From contig CM056744.1 of NCBI GenBank assembly GCA_029851415.1, positions 121,304,838 through 121,368,837 on the forward strand: DNA of 64,000 bases. Direction: 5' to 3'. The translations under genes and the position numbers were made by a program. The notes under the pieces are model-generated. The model made no database searches. It was not told the origin of the DNA and worked only from the letters and a program-made list of their open reading frames with translations. Positions within the stretch are counted from its first letter, which is position 1. Each line of letters begins with the position of its first letter. The stretch is from Eretmocerus hayati. Lineage: Eukaryota > Arthropoda > Insecta > Hymenoptera > Aphelinidae. Shown piece after piece: positions 1-10,960 of this stretch.

Positions 1-232
1 TTTCGGATCGACATTTTCCGGAATGTCATAGTCACTTTTCGGATCGACATTTTCTGGAATGTCATAGTCACTTTTCGGATCGACATTTTCTGGAATGTCA
101 TAGTCGCTTTTCGGAATCGCATAATCCGGAATGTCGTCGACATTTTCCGGAATGCTCTAACTAAACCAATCGCATTCGCATAATCCGGAATGTCATCGAC
201 ATTTTCCGGAACGGTCTAACAAAAGCAGTCTT
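1..232. repeat. 36-bp tandem repeat in the retrotransposon leader
   Basis: Three near-identical units of about 36 bp start at 1, 36 and 72, each containing TCGACATTTTCYGGAATGTC. More degenerate units with the same core follow to about 232. The core is a partial palindrome: GACATT and AATGTC flank a TTCCGG centre. The array lies between the missing 5' LTR and the gag start, so I read it as part of the element's untranslated leader. Confidence 0.8.
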
Positions 233-418
233 ATTCACATTGTCTCTAGTGCTCGTATCATTTTACCGAGTGCTCCTCACGCCGTAGCAATCCCAATTCG
301 TCTGAACTATTCGTTTGGACGGATAGAGATTCCAAACGAATAAGTCAACGAGATAAACCAGTGTACAAGTACACAACTTGTGGCTGCTGTGCGTTTTTCG
401 CAACGCTCTCCGGTCAAC
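233..418 (+). other. Retrotransposon leader, no gene
   Basis: Unique sequence between the 36-bp array and the gag ATG. The reading frame of gag is open upstream from a GTG at 380, but the first ATG is at 419. Confidence 0.6.
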
Positions 419-2917
419 ATGGCGACCATAGAGAGACAGCTGAAGAACCAGACAAGGATCACCAATCATTTCATCAATTTCAAGAAAACGGGACGCGCGA
501 GTATGACGCAAGGCGCCTGCTCGGCTCGCATGGAAGCCTTGCAGAAACTATGGAAGACTTTCGAGGAAAATCACAACTTATTGGAGGACGATGAAGACAT
601 CGATCCTGCAGACAATTATTTCGCTAATGACGTCTTTTCGCAAGTGGAAGAGTCTTTTTACACCAACCTCGGTCTCTACAAGGACCACGCACTGCAATTG
701 CAGCGGGAAGAAGCGGCTTTGGGCGCACCCGCAGTACATATGGGAGGAGATGCGGAAGCTCCTTCTCTAACGCTCGGCAAACTACCTGAGATCAAACTAC
801 CAACGTTCTCTGGAGAACCTTCTGAATGGACCAAATTTCGGGACTACTTCACGGAAATGGTCGTCAAGCGCGACTTGCAACCCATCGCCAAAATGCATTA
901 CCTTCGCCAAGCACTCGAAGGCGAAGCAGCTGATCTACTCGAGGAAGTTCCTCACACTGGTACGCATTTTGATAAAGCTTGGAAAGATCTCAAAGATCAT
1001 TATGACAATCATCGCTTACAAATCACGAAACTGGTGTCCAAATTGTTGACCATCAAAGGCATGGCCAATATGTCAGCTAAAGAAGTGTGCCGCGTGCGCA
1101 CAACAACTCATAACATGTTACAAGCTCTCAAAGCTTTAGGCAGTCCCATCGAGCATTGGGATCACATCACGGTATTCCTGACAGTTAGCAGGTTGACGCC
1201 AGGAATTCAACGCAAGTGGGAAGAGCATGTTGCAAGCTCAGATGATCCACAAAGATCACCCACATTCAACGAACTGGAAAACTTCTTGGAAACAGAGCGC
1301 AAGGCTCTTACGCAATTGGAAAGTGCTAAAACTTTCAGTACTACGAGCAACACCAAATCAGCAACGGATAACAAGGCTAAACCGATCCAGAGTGGCCAAC
1401 CTAAGAGGACCACGGCACACGTCGCCAAAACTGAAGAACAGAAGCCTACCAACAAAAAACCGGATGTTTGCTACCTCTGCAATGGGGAGCACTACATCGC
1501 CAGATGCGAAGATTTTCGCAGCAAGTCACCAGCGGAGCGGCGAACACTCGTCGTTTCGAGAAATCTATGTTTCAATTGTCTTTCTTCTAGACATAAAAGT
1601 CAAGATTGCCAGAATGTTAAACGGTGTAGGTCTTGCAATGGCAAACATCACACACTGATACATTCTACTCCACCTCAGGGTCCGACGTCGAACGAGCAGC
1701 AGAAGGTTTCCGGCTCTGCTCCAGCAGCTCAACAGTCTACATCTGGATCCGCATCTCGCACAGTATCACTACATGCCCCAGCAGCATGTCTGCAAGTGAA
1801 GAGTAACAAGACGCCGGCCACTAGTGTGCTACTTTCTACCGCCGCCATTCAAGTCCATGGTACAAACGGGCGGTTTGTGCTAGCGCGCGCGCTCATCGAT
1901 CCTGGATCACAATCATCTTTCATCACGGAACAACTTTGCTCTGTTCTCAAGTTGAAGAGAACGGGTGTTCACATGCCTGTATCTGGACTGGGCGGACAGA
2001 AAAACGCTATTTGTCGCAGCACGGTTCGATTTGTGGTCAAACCGCATTTTGAATCAAATTATGAATTGTCTGTATCATCTTTTGTAATACCAAAAATTAC
2101 AAATTATCAACCATTTGTAGGAGAGTCTTCACCGTGGACTCACATCGGAGATCTCACTCTAGCTGATCCTGAGTATCATCAAACTGGCAACATTGATGTG
2201 CTTTTGGGCGCGGCTGAGCATGCCGCTATAGTTGAAGAAGGAGTTCGTCGTTCTGGCAAAACTGGAACTCCAATAGCTCTGAAAACTTCCCTTGGCTGGA
2301 CGCTTTCAGGAGCTACGTCATCAGATCATATTTCATCCTCTGTATCCCTCCACGTGTCTGTGGAAGATGCAGAGTTGAACAAGTTGGTACGAAGATTTTG
2401 GGAAATTGAGGAGCCCCCGGGCTCCCCCAAGCATCGCACGGAAGAAGAAAACCACTGTGAGAATTTCTACAGAGACACTCACACACGTAAAACGGATGGG
2501 CGATTCGTGGTAAGATTACCCTTGAAACCATCTATCCCTTCAGATTGGGGAAACTCATATGAAATTGCAGTCAAACGCATGCTTGCGCTGGAAAAACGCT
2601 TCGAGCGTAATCCTGAAATACGAGAGGCATACGTCAAAGTCTTTCGGGAATACCAATCGGCCGGTTATATGCGCCAAGTTGCTCCTATCGACCTCAAGAA
2701 ATGTTATTTTCTACCTCATCACGCAGTGCTGAAAGAAAGCAGCACTAGCACTCAAGTACGTCCTGTTTTCAACGCTTCAAGCAAAACAAATACTGGGTAT
2801 TCCCTGAATGATTTCTTACATGTAGGGCCAAACCTTTTGCCCGACCTTGTACAGTTGCTCTCCCGCTGGAGACTTTACCAATATGTATTCACTGCCGATT
2901 GCGCTAAAATGTATTAA
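419..2917 (+). CDS. BEL/Pao gag, protease and N-terminal RT, ending at a premature stop
   Basis: The first ATG of the frame is at 419 (MATIERQL...). About 777-1330 encodes the DUF1759-type gag core, recognisable from a KLPEIKLPTFSGEPSEW motif. Three zinc-knuckle motifs lie at about 1469-1670: CYLCNGEHYIARC, CFNCLSSRHKSQDC and CRSCNGKHHTLIH. The protease (DUF1758-like) has its active-site aspartate in LIDPGSQSS, with that codon at 1898-1900. The reverse transcriptase begins around 2600 and includes RPVFNASSK and FTAD motifs. The frame then stops with TAA at 2915-2917, only a few codons after the FTAD motif, where family members normally continue. In the host the product would be cytoplasmic capsid and protease. 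Translation as seen would lack the RT catalytic YMDD box, RNase H and integrase. Confidence 0.9.
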   Translation: MATIERQLKNQTRITNHFINFKKTGRASMTQGACSARMEALQKLWKTFEENHNLLEDDEDIDPADNYFANDVFSQVEESFYTNLGLYKDHALQLQREEAALGAPAVHMGGDAEAPSLTLGKLPEIKLPTFSGEPSEWTKFRDYFTEMVVKRDLQPIAKMHYLRQALEGEAADLLEEVPHTGTHFDKAWKDLKDHYDNHRLQITKLVSKLLTIKGMANMSAKEVCRVRTTTHNMLQALKALGSPIEHWDHITVFLTVSRLTPGIQRKWEEHVASSDDPQRSPTFNELENFLETERKALTQLESAKTFSTTSNTKSATDNKAKPIQSGQPKRTTAHVAKTEEQKPTNKKPDVCYLCNGEHYIARCEDFRSKSPAERRTLVVSRNLCFNCLSSRHKSQDCQNVKRCRSCNGKHHTLIHSTPPQGPTSNEQQKVSGSAPAAQQSTSGSASRTVSLHAPAACLQVKSNKTPATSVLLSTAAIQVHGTNGRFVLARALIDPGSQSSFITEQLCSVLKLKRTGVHMPVSGLGGQKNAICRSTVRFVVKPHFESNYELSVSSFVIPKITNYQPFVGESSPWTHIGDLTLADPEYHQTGNIDVLLGAAEHAAIVEEGVRRSGKTGTPIALKTSLGWTLSGATSSDHISSSVSLHVSVEDAELNKLVRRFWEIEEPPGSPKHRTEEENHCENFYRDTHTRKTDGRFVVRLPLKPSIPSDWGNSYEIAVKRMLALEKRFERNPEIREAYVKVFREYQSAGYMRQVAPIDLKKCYFLPHHAVLKESSTSTQVRPVFNASSKTNTGYSLNDFLHVGPNLLPDLVQLLSRWRLYQYVFTADCAKMY

Positions 2918-5770
2918 CAGATTGAAGTTGCTGAGTGCGACCAACATCTCCAAGCTATCGTTTGGAGAGAGAACCCCGCAGATGACCTCCAAATCTTCTT
3001 CTTCCGCGTGGTACTTTTCGGATACGCCTCGTCTACTTTCCAAGCCACACGATCCCTTCATCAATTGGCGAACGACGAAGGGACCGAGTTACCTCTCGGA
3101 GCAGAGATCCTTCGCGAAGAGACTTACATGGATGATGTGGTCTCTGGTGGGCGGACCGTCGAGGAAGCCCTCCTCAAGCAACAGCAAGCGCTCAGCATCA
3201 CACGCAAAGGTGGCTTTCCCTTACGTAAGTGGATGGCTAATAACAATATTTTGTTGCAAAATCTCGATCCAAATCTCATAGCTCCCGCAGCCAATTTGAA
3301 GGTCGGGACTGGATTCTCGGTTTTAGGTTTAGTATGGGACCCTAAATCCGATTCTTTCGCTTACAATGTTACTTTAGAACCCATGGAAGCTAAGATCACT
3401 CGTCGCAACGTTTTGTCAAAAACTTCAAAACTTTTCGATCCTCTAGGATGGATCTCTCCGGTCATCGCCACTTTGAAGATTTTCAACCAATCCTTGTGGC
3501 TCATCAGCAAAGAATGGGACGCCGAAATCCCTGCTGATCAAGCCCAGTATTGGATAAATTGTTATCAATCTCTAGCTGAAGTCGCTGAGATTAGCATACC
3601 ACGATGGATAGACGCTGGCTCTTCCTCCGGTCTCGTTGAAATACACGGATTTGCAGACGCGTCAAAATTCGCCTACGCGGGCGTAGTATATCTTCGCATA
3701 GTCGGAAGAGCGGACTTGATCCTGCTTGGTTCGAAAACCAAAGTAGCTCCGATAAAAACGCTATCAATTCCCAAACTAGAGTTGAATGCTGCTCAAGTCG
3801 TGACTAAGCTCACCAAACACTTTTTAGATGGATTGAAATTGAAAAACGTCACTGTTCATTTATGGTCAGACAGTCGGAACGTCCTCTGTTATCTTCGCAA
3901 AGCGCCCGGAAATTGGCCTGTGTTTGTGGCAAATCGGTGCGCTGATATTTTATCAACCCTACCTGATGCATATTGGCATCACATTGAATCAGCACAGAAT
4001 CCCGCTGACATCGCTTCAAGAGGGAAGACTGCCAAAGAACTGCTCAATGATGAGCTTTGGTGGCACGGCCCTAAGAAATTGCGGAACCTCAAGGATAATT
4101 ATCCTCGTGCTCACGACTTGGATCACGAAAAACCGAAAATTGTGGAAAACCTCGCTATATTTCTGGAGAAAGAGCTACAATTTTCTCCTTGCTTCACGTC
4201 CATGATTGTTGCTCAGCCACAATCTGACGAATCTGCTTTGTGGCCAGTGATCAAGAACAAATCAAATCTCGCTCAGCTCAGTCGAGTAATAATATACATT
4301 GTGCGATTCATCCGAAAAATCGCCAGAAAATCGAGGCATGAAACAAAGATTTCTGCTCTCGTACGCAAATGCCCAATTCAATCGCAACTCGGAGTTTCTT
4401 CTGACGAAGTCAAATCAGCCCAGTTAATATTGTCAAGAATAGTTCAAAAGGTGCACTTCAGTGAAGAAGTAGCACTCCTTGAGAGGGGGGAGGAACTCCC
4501 CAAGAATCATTATCTGAAGAGCTTATCTCCGATCTTGATCGACGGAGTAATCAGGGTGGGCGGTCGTTTGGAAAATTCCCTTCTTTCTTATGACCAAAAG
4601 CATCCGGTGCTTCTTCCCTATAACAGTCACTTTACTGAAATGGTCGTCTTGCATCACCATTTAATCACCATGCATAGTCAGGAATCTGCTACTCTTTTTT
4701 CGATTAGACACGCATTTTGGATCCTCAAAGGTCGTCTCAAAGTACGCACCTTCATCAAGAATTGCACGAAATGTCAAAGATTTCTGGCAAAATATTCCGC
4801 TCAAAGGATGGGAGATCTTCCTCCAGAAAGAGTGCGCCCATCCAGAGCTTTTCAACACACCGGTGTGGATTTAGCTGGCCCTTATTTGCTCACTGCATCG
4901 CGTCACAGAGGGATAACATCCTACAAGGGATATTTTGTTATTTTTGTGTGTATGGCTACAAAAGCGTCACACTTGGAAGTTGTATCTGGATACGACACTA
5001 AGTCCTTCCTCGCATGTCTCACTCGGTTCGCTAGTCGTCGAGGTCTACCTGAAACGATTCACTGCGATCAGGGCGCTAACCTGGTCGGAGCAGAAGCAGA
5101 GCTACGCAAAATGTTCAAAGATGGTTCTGATTTCATGAACTCAGTACGCAATGACCTGTCTCGCAGAGGAGTAGTGTGGCAGTTCATCCCTCCCGCAGCG
5201 CCACATTTTGGTGGCCTCTGGGAGGCCGCAGTACGCTCCACGAAGTATCACTTGAAGAGAGTAGTAGGAGATCGAATCTTCTCTTACGAAGAGTTCTCAA
5301 CTCTACTCAGCCAAATCGAGGCAGTTTTGAACTCGAGACCACTGCTGCCACTAACTGACGATCCAGCCGGCTTAAGCTTCTTGACACCGGCTCACTTTCT
5401 CATCGGAGAGTCCTCATTCCTCTTCACAGAGTCCAGAAATACGGGCAAGCTGAACCCATTGGAGCGATGGCGTCTGATCTCGCAGCTCACTCAACATTTT
5501 TGGGACGAATGGTCTGCTGACTACCTCATGCAATTGCAAAGGCGTAGCAAATGGAAAGAAGAGCAACCATCATATCAAGTTGGAGACGTGGTTCTCATTC
5601 GTCACGAGCACACGGCGCCCACCAAGTGGCCCCTTGCTCGAGTAGTCAAAACCTACCCAGGGAAAGATGGATTGGTCCGCGTGGTTGATGTGCGTACTGC
5701 CACCACCACTCTGAAGAGGCCAATCGTGAAGCTTGTCAAGCTTCTCAGCAGCAGCCAAGAAGACGAGTAG
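2918..5770 (+). pseudogene. BEL/Pao pol remainder: RT palm, RNase H, integrase, DUF5641-like
   Basis: This is the same frame as the preceding gag-pol segment and is open from the codon after the TAA to the natural stop at 5768-5770. The RT catalytic box YMDD is encoded at 3125-3136. The Pao peptidase/RNase H-like region (about 3300-4050) has GWISPVIATLKIF, LSIPKLELNAAQ and LWSDSRNV. The integrase has a zinc-binding HHHLITMHS...CTKCQRF segment near 4655-4780. Its DDE residues are the D codon at 4868 (TGVDLAGPY), the D at 5066 (HCDQGANLVGAE) and the E at 5222 (FGGLWEAAVRSTKYH). A DUF5641-like tail with WKEEQPSYQVGDVVLIRH ends the protein. All catalytic residues I could check are present, so the only visible lesion in pol is the upstream stop codon. 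Confidence 0.88.
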
Positions 5771-6193
5771 GATTAGTTATTTATCATATTTCATTTCCTT
5801 GTAGTATATTTCAAATCAAGTTGAGTGCGGTGAAAATTTTAATTTCCAGTTGCCAAATTATCTTTTTTCAGTTGTCTTCAAGACAGAATCACATGATTTG
5901 TTTTGGATAATTTTGAAAGAACTAAAAATATTTGTAAAATCTCTTTCGAGCTAAACTCTTTCTATTTACTTGGTCAAATTTTCTAGTTATAAGGATGTAT
6001 CAAGGAGCTACTTATCGATTAGCAGCACTGTCTATTTATTTTTCTTCCTACTCATGAGTTTTCTAAATGATGTTGAAACCTCATAGTAAAGTTTGCGCAA
6101 AGGAATTGTCACGCGTTAATTTGCATTAGTCATGAAGAATTATTATCGTTCAAATTTCCATATTATTATTTGATTTGAACGAGGTGGGCGGAA
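5771..6193 (+). other. Retrotransposon 3' untranslated region and polypurine tract
   Basis: AT-rich, non-coding sequence after the pol stop. It ends in GAGGTGGGCGGAA (6181-6193), a purine-only tract abutting the LTR and the expected priming site for plus-strand DNA synthesis. Confidence 0.7.
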
Positions 6194-6538
6194 TGTGTGG
6201 AGTCAGCTTATGTTTTCGGCACGGTTAGTGCTCTCTCTCTTACTTCAGTGGCGCTCTCGCTCTCACTGCGTGAACGTTGTGCAGCCAGTTCAGTTAGTAT
6301 AGTCTCGCACGCCGCCCCACACACATCTCGCTCCCTCGTTCACCATGTGAACATTGAATATCGCCAAAATATCAGTTTTGAGTTGTGTATTAAAAGTGCA
6401 ATAAAGCTTCGGTGCTCCCTAGTATTACCCGATGCGTTCTCTTCAATCAACACCCTGAACCACCATCCTCATCATCAACGCCCAACACGACCCTACCCGT
6501 CTGACTTACGAGCTCCGAAAGAAAATTTTGTATTAACA
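6194..6538 (+). repeat. 3' LTR of the BEL/Pao element
   Basis: Starts TGTGTGGAGTC directly after the polypurine tract. A polyadenylation hexamer AATAAA lies at 6400-6405. A terminus compatible with TGT...ACA is TTAACA at 6533-6538, giving 345 bp. An alternative end is CCAACA at 6482-6487 (294 bp), exactly where the left arm of the adjacent hairpin begins. With no 5' LTR to compare, the right border cannot be settled. Confidence 0.7.
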
Positions 6539-6969
6539 TGAGGTGCTTATGGAGATACCGAGCCTGGCACCTGTTCCATTCCCTCTCGCTCTATTCTGGT
6601 GCAAAATTGAATGAAAAAAATATCATGGCACATGATTTCGACGTGAAATGATCTCATCTTTCAGAATATTTGATCAGATTTTGTCTAAGATTTGAGGTGG
6701 CAACGATTTCTCGAAATTTGATGTGAAAATTGATAAATTTCGCGCTTTGCTCCCATAGGTCACATTTCAGACAAAATCTAATGAAATATTCTGAAAGATG
6801 AGATCATTTCACGTCGAAATCATGTGCCATGATATTTTTTTCATTCAATTTTGCACCAGAATAGAGTGAGAGGGAATGGAACAGGTGCCAGGCTCGGTAT
6901 CTCCATAAGCACCCTATGTTAATACAAAGTTTTCTTTCGGAGCTCGTAAGTCAGACGGGAAGGGTCGTA
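6488..6969. repeat. Long hairpin overlapping the LTR edge
   Basis: Arms of about 200 bp (6488-6686 and 6769-6969) are nearly perfect reverse complements and flank an 82-bp loop. Arm ends read CGACCCTACCCGTCTGAC on the left and GTCAGACGGGAAGGGTCG on the right. It has the form of a fold-back DNA element. No clear target-site duplication is visible. Confidence 0.8.
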
Positions 6970-7009
6970 CGGAAATTTTACAAAGGACCAAATATTTAGA
7001 TTTTTGAAC

Positions 7010-7085
7010 GATCTACAACATCCTGTGAGTATTTTTGTGATCGAATCACTCCCGTCAAAATTGTAGGTGATTGATTGAAGGAAAA
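7010..7085 (-). repeat. Diverged dispersed repeat (copy also at 19 kb)
   Basis: The segment around CACTCCCGTCAAAATTGTAG matches, as reverse complement, the segment at about 19003-19080 over some 75 bp with scattered differences. Nothing in it looks coding. Confidence 0.6.
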
Positions 7086-7269
7086 TTTTTTCTGATTTTC
7101 AACCACGTGTACGGGCACTTAGAAAGCACGTAAAAAATCATCAAAACCCATGAATCGATAGATTTTTTTGTGATCTTTCAGATGCTTTTTTCAAAATTCC
7201 CGTACGACAAAGTATATTGAAAATATCACTGTTTTAGTGAGACCCTACGTGTTCCATTATTTATGGTAG

Positions 7270-7475
7270 GGACTGTATGTTATTGTTCGATCGATGCCAT
7301 AACCCTGTTTTCACTTGGTGAAATCGACCACTTTCTGATCAAATGAGTCACGAATGAGAACTTTTCAGGCTTAACGATAATAGAGACTTTTGATCAGCCT
7401 TCCGAGCTCTATAGTTTGATCCCCGATTCAGCAAAATTAGCTGAAACCCAAAATCCTATCATTTATGGCGGGGTA
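7270..7475. mobile_element. Fragment of the ACCCCGCC-TIR element family
   Basis: The right end ATTTATGGCGGGGT (to about 7474) and the preceding ~200 bp match the right arm of the complete element at 41584-42581, including GTATGTTATTGT and GAAACCCAAAATYCTATC. No matching left end is seen nearby, so this is a truncated or solo end. Confidence 0.7.
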
Positions 7476-9620
7476 CTTTCAACAAGCATCCTAGCTAATG
7501 CTCAAATAACATTTATTCTTTTTTTCAATAATTTAATTGTACCCAATATACCCCTCTCCTCTTCAAGCCATTTTACCAAAAGTTTTTTGGCCCACTTCAA
7601 TATTTTTCAACGTACTGTAAGTCTTTTCAAACCATGTTCCAAGACCTTCAAAATAACCTGAGGTAAGTTTGATTTCGATCAACCAGAGCCAAGATTATTC
7701 TTGCTAGATTGCGAGAGGTACTCAACGACTCCGCTATCCTTTAAAATAATGTAAATCAGTGATGAAGTGCACGAAGTCGTTTTCATCATTGTGCAACCAT
7801 ATCTGGGGCTTTTTGCCGGACCTCAACACTATTCCCGACTTATTTAGGCTAGATAAACACATTCTGAATGGTAAAAAAAGTCGTACTACACGCCCTCTCA
7901 AGATATTAATATGGGGGCATATTGGGTACACTCCGATGTTAGTCTTCTTGCTTCACAAAGCATCTCTGTATTTTGCTCATAGTATCGATCCGAATACGAG
8001 TTTTACAACTCACAAGAGAGAATTTTGAAGATCCCGAGAAGAGGCTCTAAAGCGCTAAAGCACGTTGAGATTGGCCAAAATGAAGAAAATATGACCAGTT
8101 TTACTTATGCAATATCCTCGGTGAGTTCTTAGCTGTGCAAAAGTGAAAAATGCTTGGATGATGCGATTTTTGTGGAGTAATATTGTCGTCGGAGTACACA
8201 GGATGCTGCATCTAATTTCGCTCCTTGCATTCAGCCCTATAAACCACGAACGTAAAAGACTACCTTCCTCAAAATTTAATAACATAGAAAAGATGATTCT
8301 TCGTCAACGCATGATGAAAGACATATAGAAACGTTTCTGGTGGCAAACGTAAATACAGCCCCCCTAACACACTGAAAAAACTTTCAATCCAAACCCGATT
8401 CAGTTTCACTTACTGAATGCGTTCAATTAATGCTAAGTTATACTTTTAACCACGTTAATTTATATTCATGTTGTCAGTGACAAATAAACGCAACAGATAC
8501 TGAAAAACTTGGTTCCTAGCAAAATCCAAGCTGATCAGATCAGTATCATTAATCTTCGTGTAAGTTTATGTGAAATGGTCATAGTCCTTGAGGCATGATG
8601 CAGACTTTATGTAGCCATCAACACATTGAAAGAAACATGAAAATTTTCTGCTAGCCACATTCACCTGTGACAAATGGGAAGAATTTCTTCAACATCCTCG
8701 GCTATTCGCAACCGAGCCGCGCTAAGGTTTGACAGGTACGGTGAAGAAGCTCACCTTGAATTGTGAATAATCAAACTTAAATTTCCTCAATCAAATAATT
8801 CCCAAGCTATCGATCTATGTAGAACCTTACCACCCTGTATGGAAAAACCTCATTGTCTACTCGTTAGGATCAAGCTGCAGTAATTTTTATACCAGATTAA
8901 TGCAAAACTGTTCGTAGCAAACTATTGGTTCAACGGAAATTCGAGATAATGGAACAACTATGGATTTTCCTGCCTTCGCTGTGTGCACAATGAACTGTAT
9001 TGAAACAGTCTTTCTCTCTAAGAGCGTATTCAAAGACTCAACGCGGATAAAACAGTCACGGAACATCTCAGATATTTGGCTTATCTTTGAAAGTGTGATC
9101 GCGAGCAAGTCGATGAGAAGTTGGAATGACTCGGCAAACGACATTATCTAAAACTCAAATAAGGACCTCATCAAGAGCGAGAACGTCAGACATTGGATAA
9201 TCGAGAGGCAGCTGCACCGAGGCTATCAACGACCAAAGTTCAAAGTTCTCATTCATTCAACAATCAGACTTTGATCGACAAACTCATTCATCGTTTCTTC
9301 TTGAAAGACAAGTACGAAGTTCTGTAATGAGCGATACAGTCAACTTTAATTGGGATATTCTTCAAAAAATCGACAAAAATTAGAGAGCAGAGGAAAATCC
9401 GCAGAATGGTCCTGCAGACTTTTAGGACATGTCGCGCAAGTTGTTCACACGTACACCATCATAGAATGCATCGCCGTAGAACTTGCACAAGCTCTTCAGA
9501 AACCTCATAGCGAGAAACGTGGTCTGGGAGCTCGTAAAGAGGCACACCCTTATACTACGACGCTCAAGTAGCACTCCGCAACGCGGGCACTCGGATTTTT
9601 TGTTATTTTTCAATTAAAGA
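7476..9620. other. Gene-free stretch, nothing recognised
   Basis: Only short open frames without recognisable domains, splice structure or codon signal. No clear repeat matches the rest of the window. Confidence 0.5.
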
Positions 9621-9860
9621 GTTAACGCTCAGTCGTGGCTTTTACTCGGGACGTCTCCCTCTCGAACGTCCTCTGTGCACAAACTCTCTCTTTCTCCCTC
9701 TCGCTGCTCCTCGTTCTCGAGCGTCCCAGTTTTCTCAGGCGCAAATTAGATCCGACGCGGCGGAAGCATCGCCCAAGAGCTTGAGAGAAGATGGAAGAAA
9801 AAAATGAAAGAGCTATAGTGTGGAAACCGCTGCTAAAAGATTGGGCAAGTGAGATGGCCG
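9621..9860. other. CT-rich, higher-GC patch, possible promoter or leader
   Basis: The stretch holds CTCTCTCTTTCTCCCTCTCG and several CG dinucleotides, unlike the AT-rich surroundings. It could be a promoter or 5' leader, but no gene can be attached to it. Confidence 0.2.
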
Positions 9861-10334
9861 AGTCTCGGTCTGGTCGATAATCCGATCATTTTTTTATAAT
9901 TTTTGCACACTCAAGATTTCAACTCTCCCAATTGTAGTGTCCACTGCAGTGGTCACGCCCAATTTTCAATATTCGCTAGAGTGTATTGTGATTGGGTATA
10001 GCAAGAATCTCCAGAAAAAACCAAGCAAACCTCTGGCCAATTTAAAGAAACTCACCACCAGAATAAGATCTCGATGTTCTGAAATGAAATAAAATAGACT
10101 CAAATTTTTCAATTTTTTAGTTCAGATGGTCCGGTGTGAAGTAATCCACTGAACAAGAAAACGTGCAATTGCCTTCTGCTTTACGCAACTTTTTGCAAAG
10201 TTGTGAATATATGAATCTTCCATAAAATGATATATGCGCAATCGCAATCTTTGAAGGGTGAAATTGGCCACGGTTGCGTACGCTGTCATCTGAACCATTG
10301 TGAATCGGATCATGTAGAGTTACTCTCTAGATTA

Positions 10335-10960
10335 TCTCTAAATATGTGTGAAAACTTTTGGAGGCGAGTCTTGGACTAGATGCGCGTTCGAGGTTCTATT
10401 TTACGAGTCAAAAATGGGCATTATCTCGTATTTTCAAAAGCAGACGAGCGTGAAAATATTTCCACTCATTCTAGCTCACAAATTGGGCCAAGATGCAGAT
10501 CCAAATAGGTTTCCCGGCACAAATTGACCGTCTAAACATGATCATATGGTCAGTATGGCCCCAAAGAATCATCCTTTTGCCCCGAAGGAACTTGGCTTCG
10601 GTTGACATGATTGGACATCGTTGAGGCTTCAACCAACATTCTAAAGCTGGACTAACCTTGATTAATTTGAGTCGCAAAAACATATTTGTATCTCTATTGC
10701 ACCCCATTAATCTAATTTGTGGGCTGGAATGAGAAGAACCACGCAGACGCCAAACTGACCACCTTAGAAGATCGATTATCCTCTCTCTATTTAGGCCTAG
10801 GTCGTCCTGAGAATGACGCAAGGATCGCTAAAACTTGCTCTCAATAAATAGCATCCAGAAATTGCTACGATCAATTATTGAGCATAGACAATTTTTCTTT
10901 TGGGAAGTTCTAAATTTTGGTAAAAATATAATGTTTGAAAATAGGTTTTGAATAGGCCTC
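10335..10960. mobile_element. Decayed relic of the 50-53 kb palindromic element
   Basis: Collinear matches to the large palindrome include CTAAATATGTGTGAAAACTT, AAAATGGGCATTAT, TGACCGTCTAAACATGATC and, from about 10828, ATCGCTAAAACT...ATAGCATCCAGAAATTGCTA. The corresponding segments at 51400-51640 and 52380-52430 are better preserved. The relic is not visibly palindromic, suggesting one arm was lost or heavily mutated. Confidence 0.6.

Larger units (their letters stand above)
1..6538 (+). mobile_element. BEL/Pao LTR retrotransposon, 5' end outside window
   Basis: The domain order read from the frame is gag (DUF1759-like), zinc knuckles, aspartic protease, reverse transcriptase, RNase H region, integrase and a DUF5641-like tail. 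This order is characteristic of the BEL/Pao superfamily of metazoan retrotransposons. A purine-rich tract at 6181-6193 is followed directly by a sequence starting TGTGTGG, read as the 3' LTR. No copy of that LTR is found upstream of gag, so the 5' LTR and primer-binding site lie left of position 1. The coding frame is open except for a single stop codon, so the insertion looks fairly young but is not autonomous as it stands. The right border is uncertain because a large hairpin overlaps it. Confidence 0.9.

Noticed and set aside
1..232. Direct repeats resembling a CRISPR array
   Set aside because: Units are contiguous, with no unique spacers of constant length, and the context is a eukaryotic retrotransposon leader.
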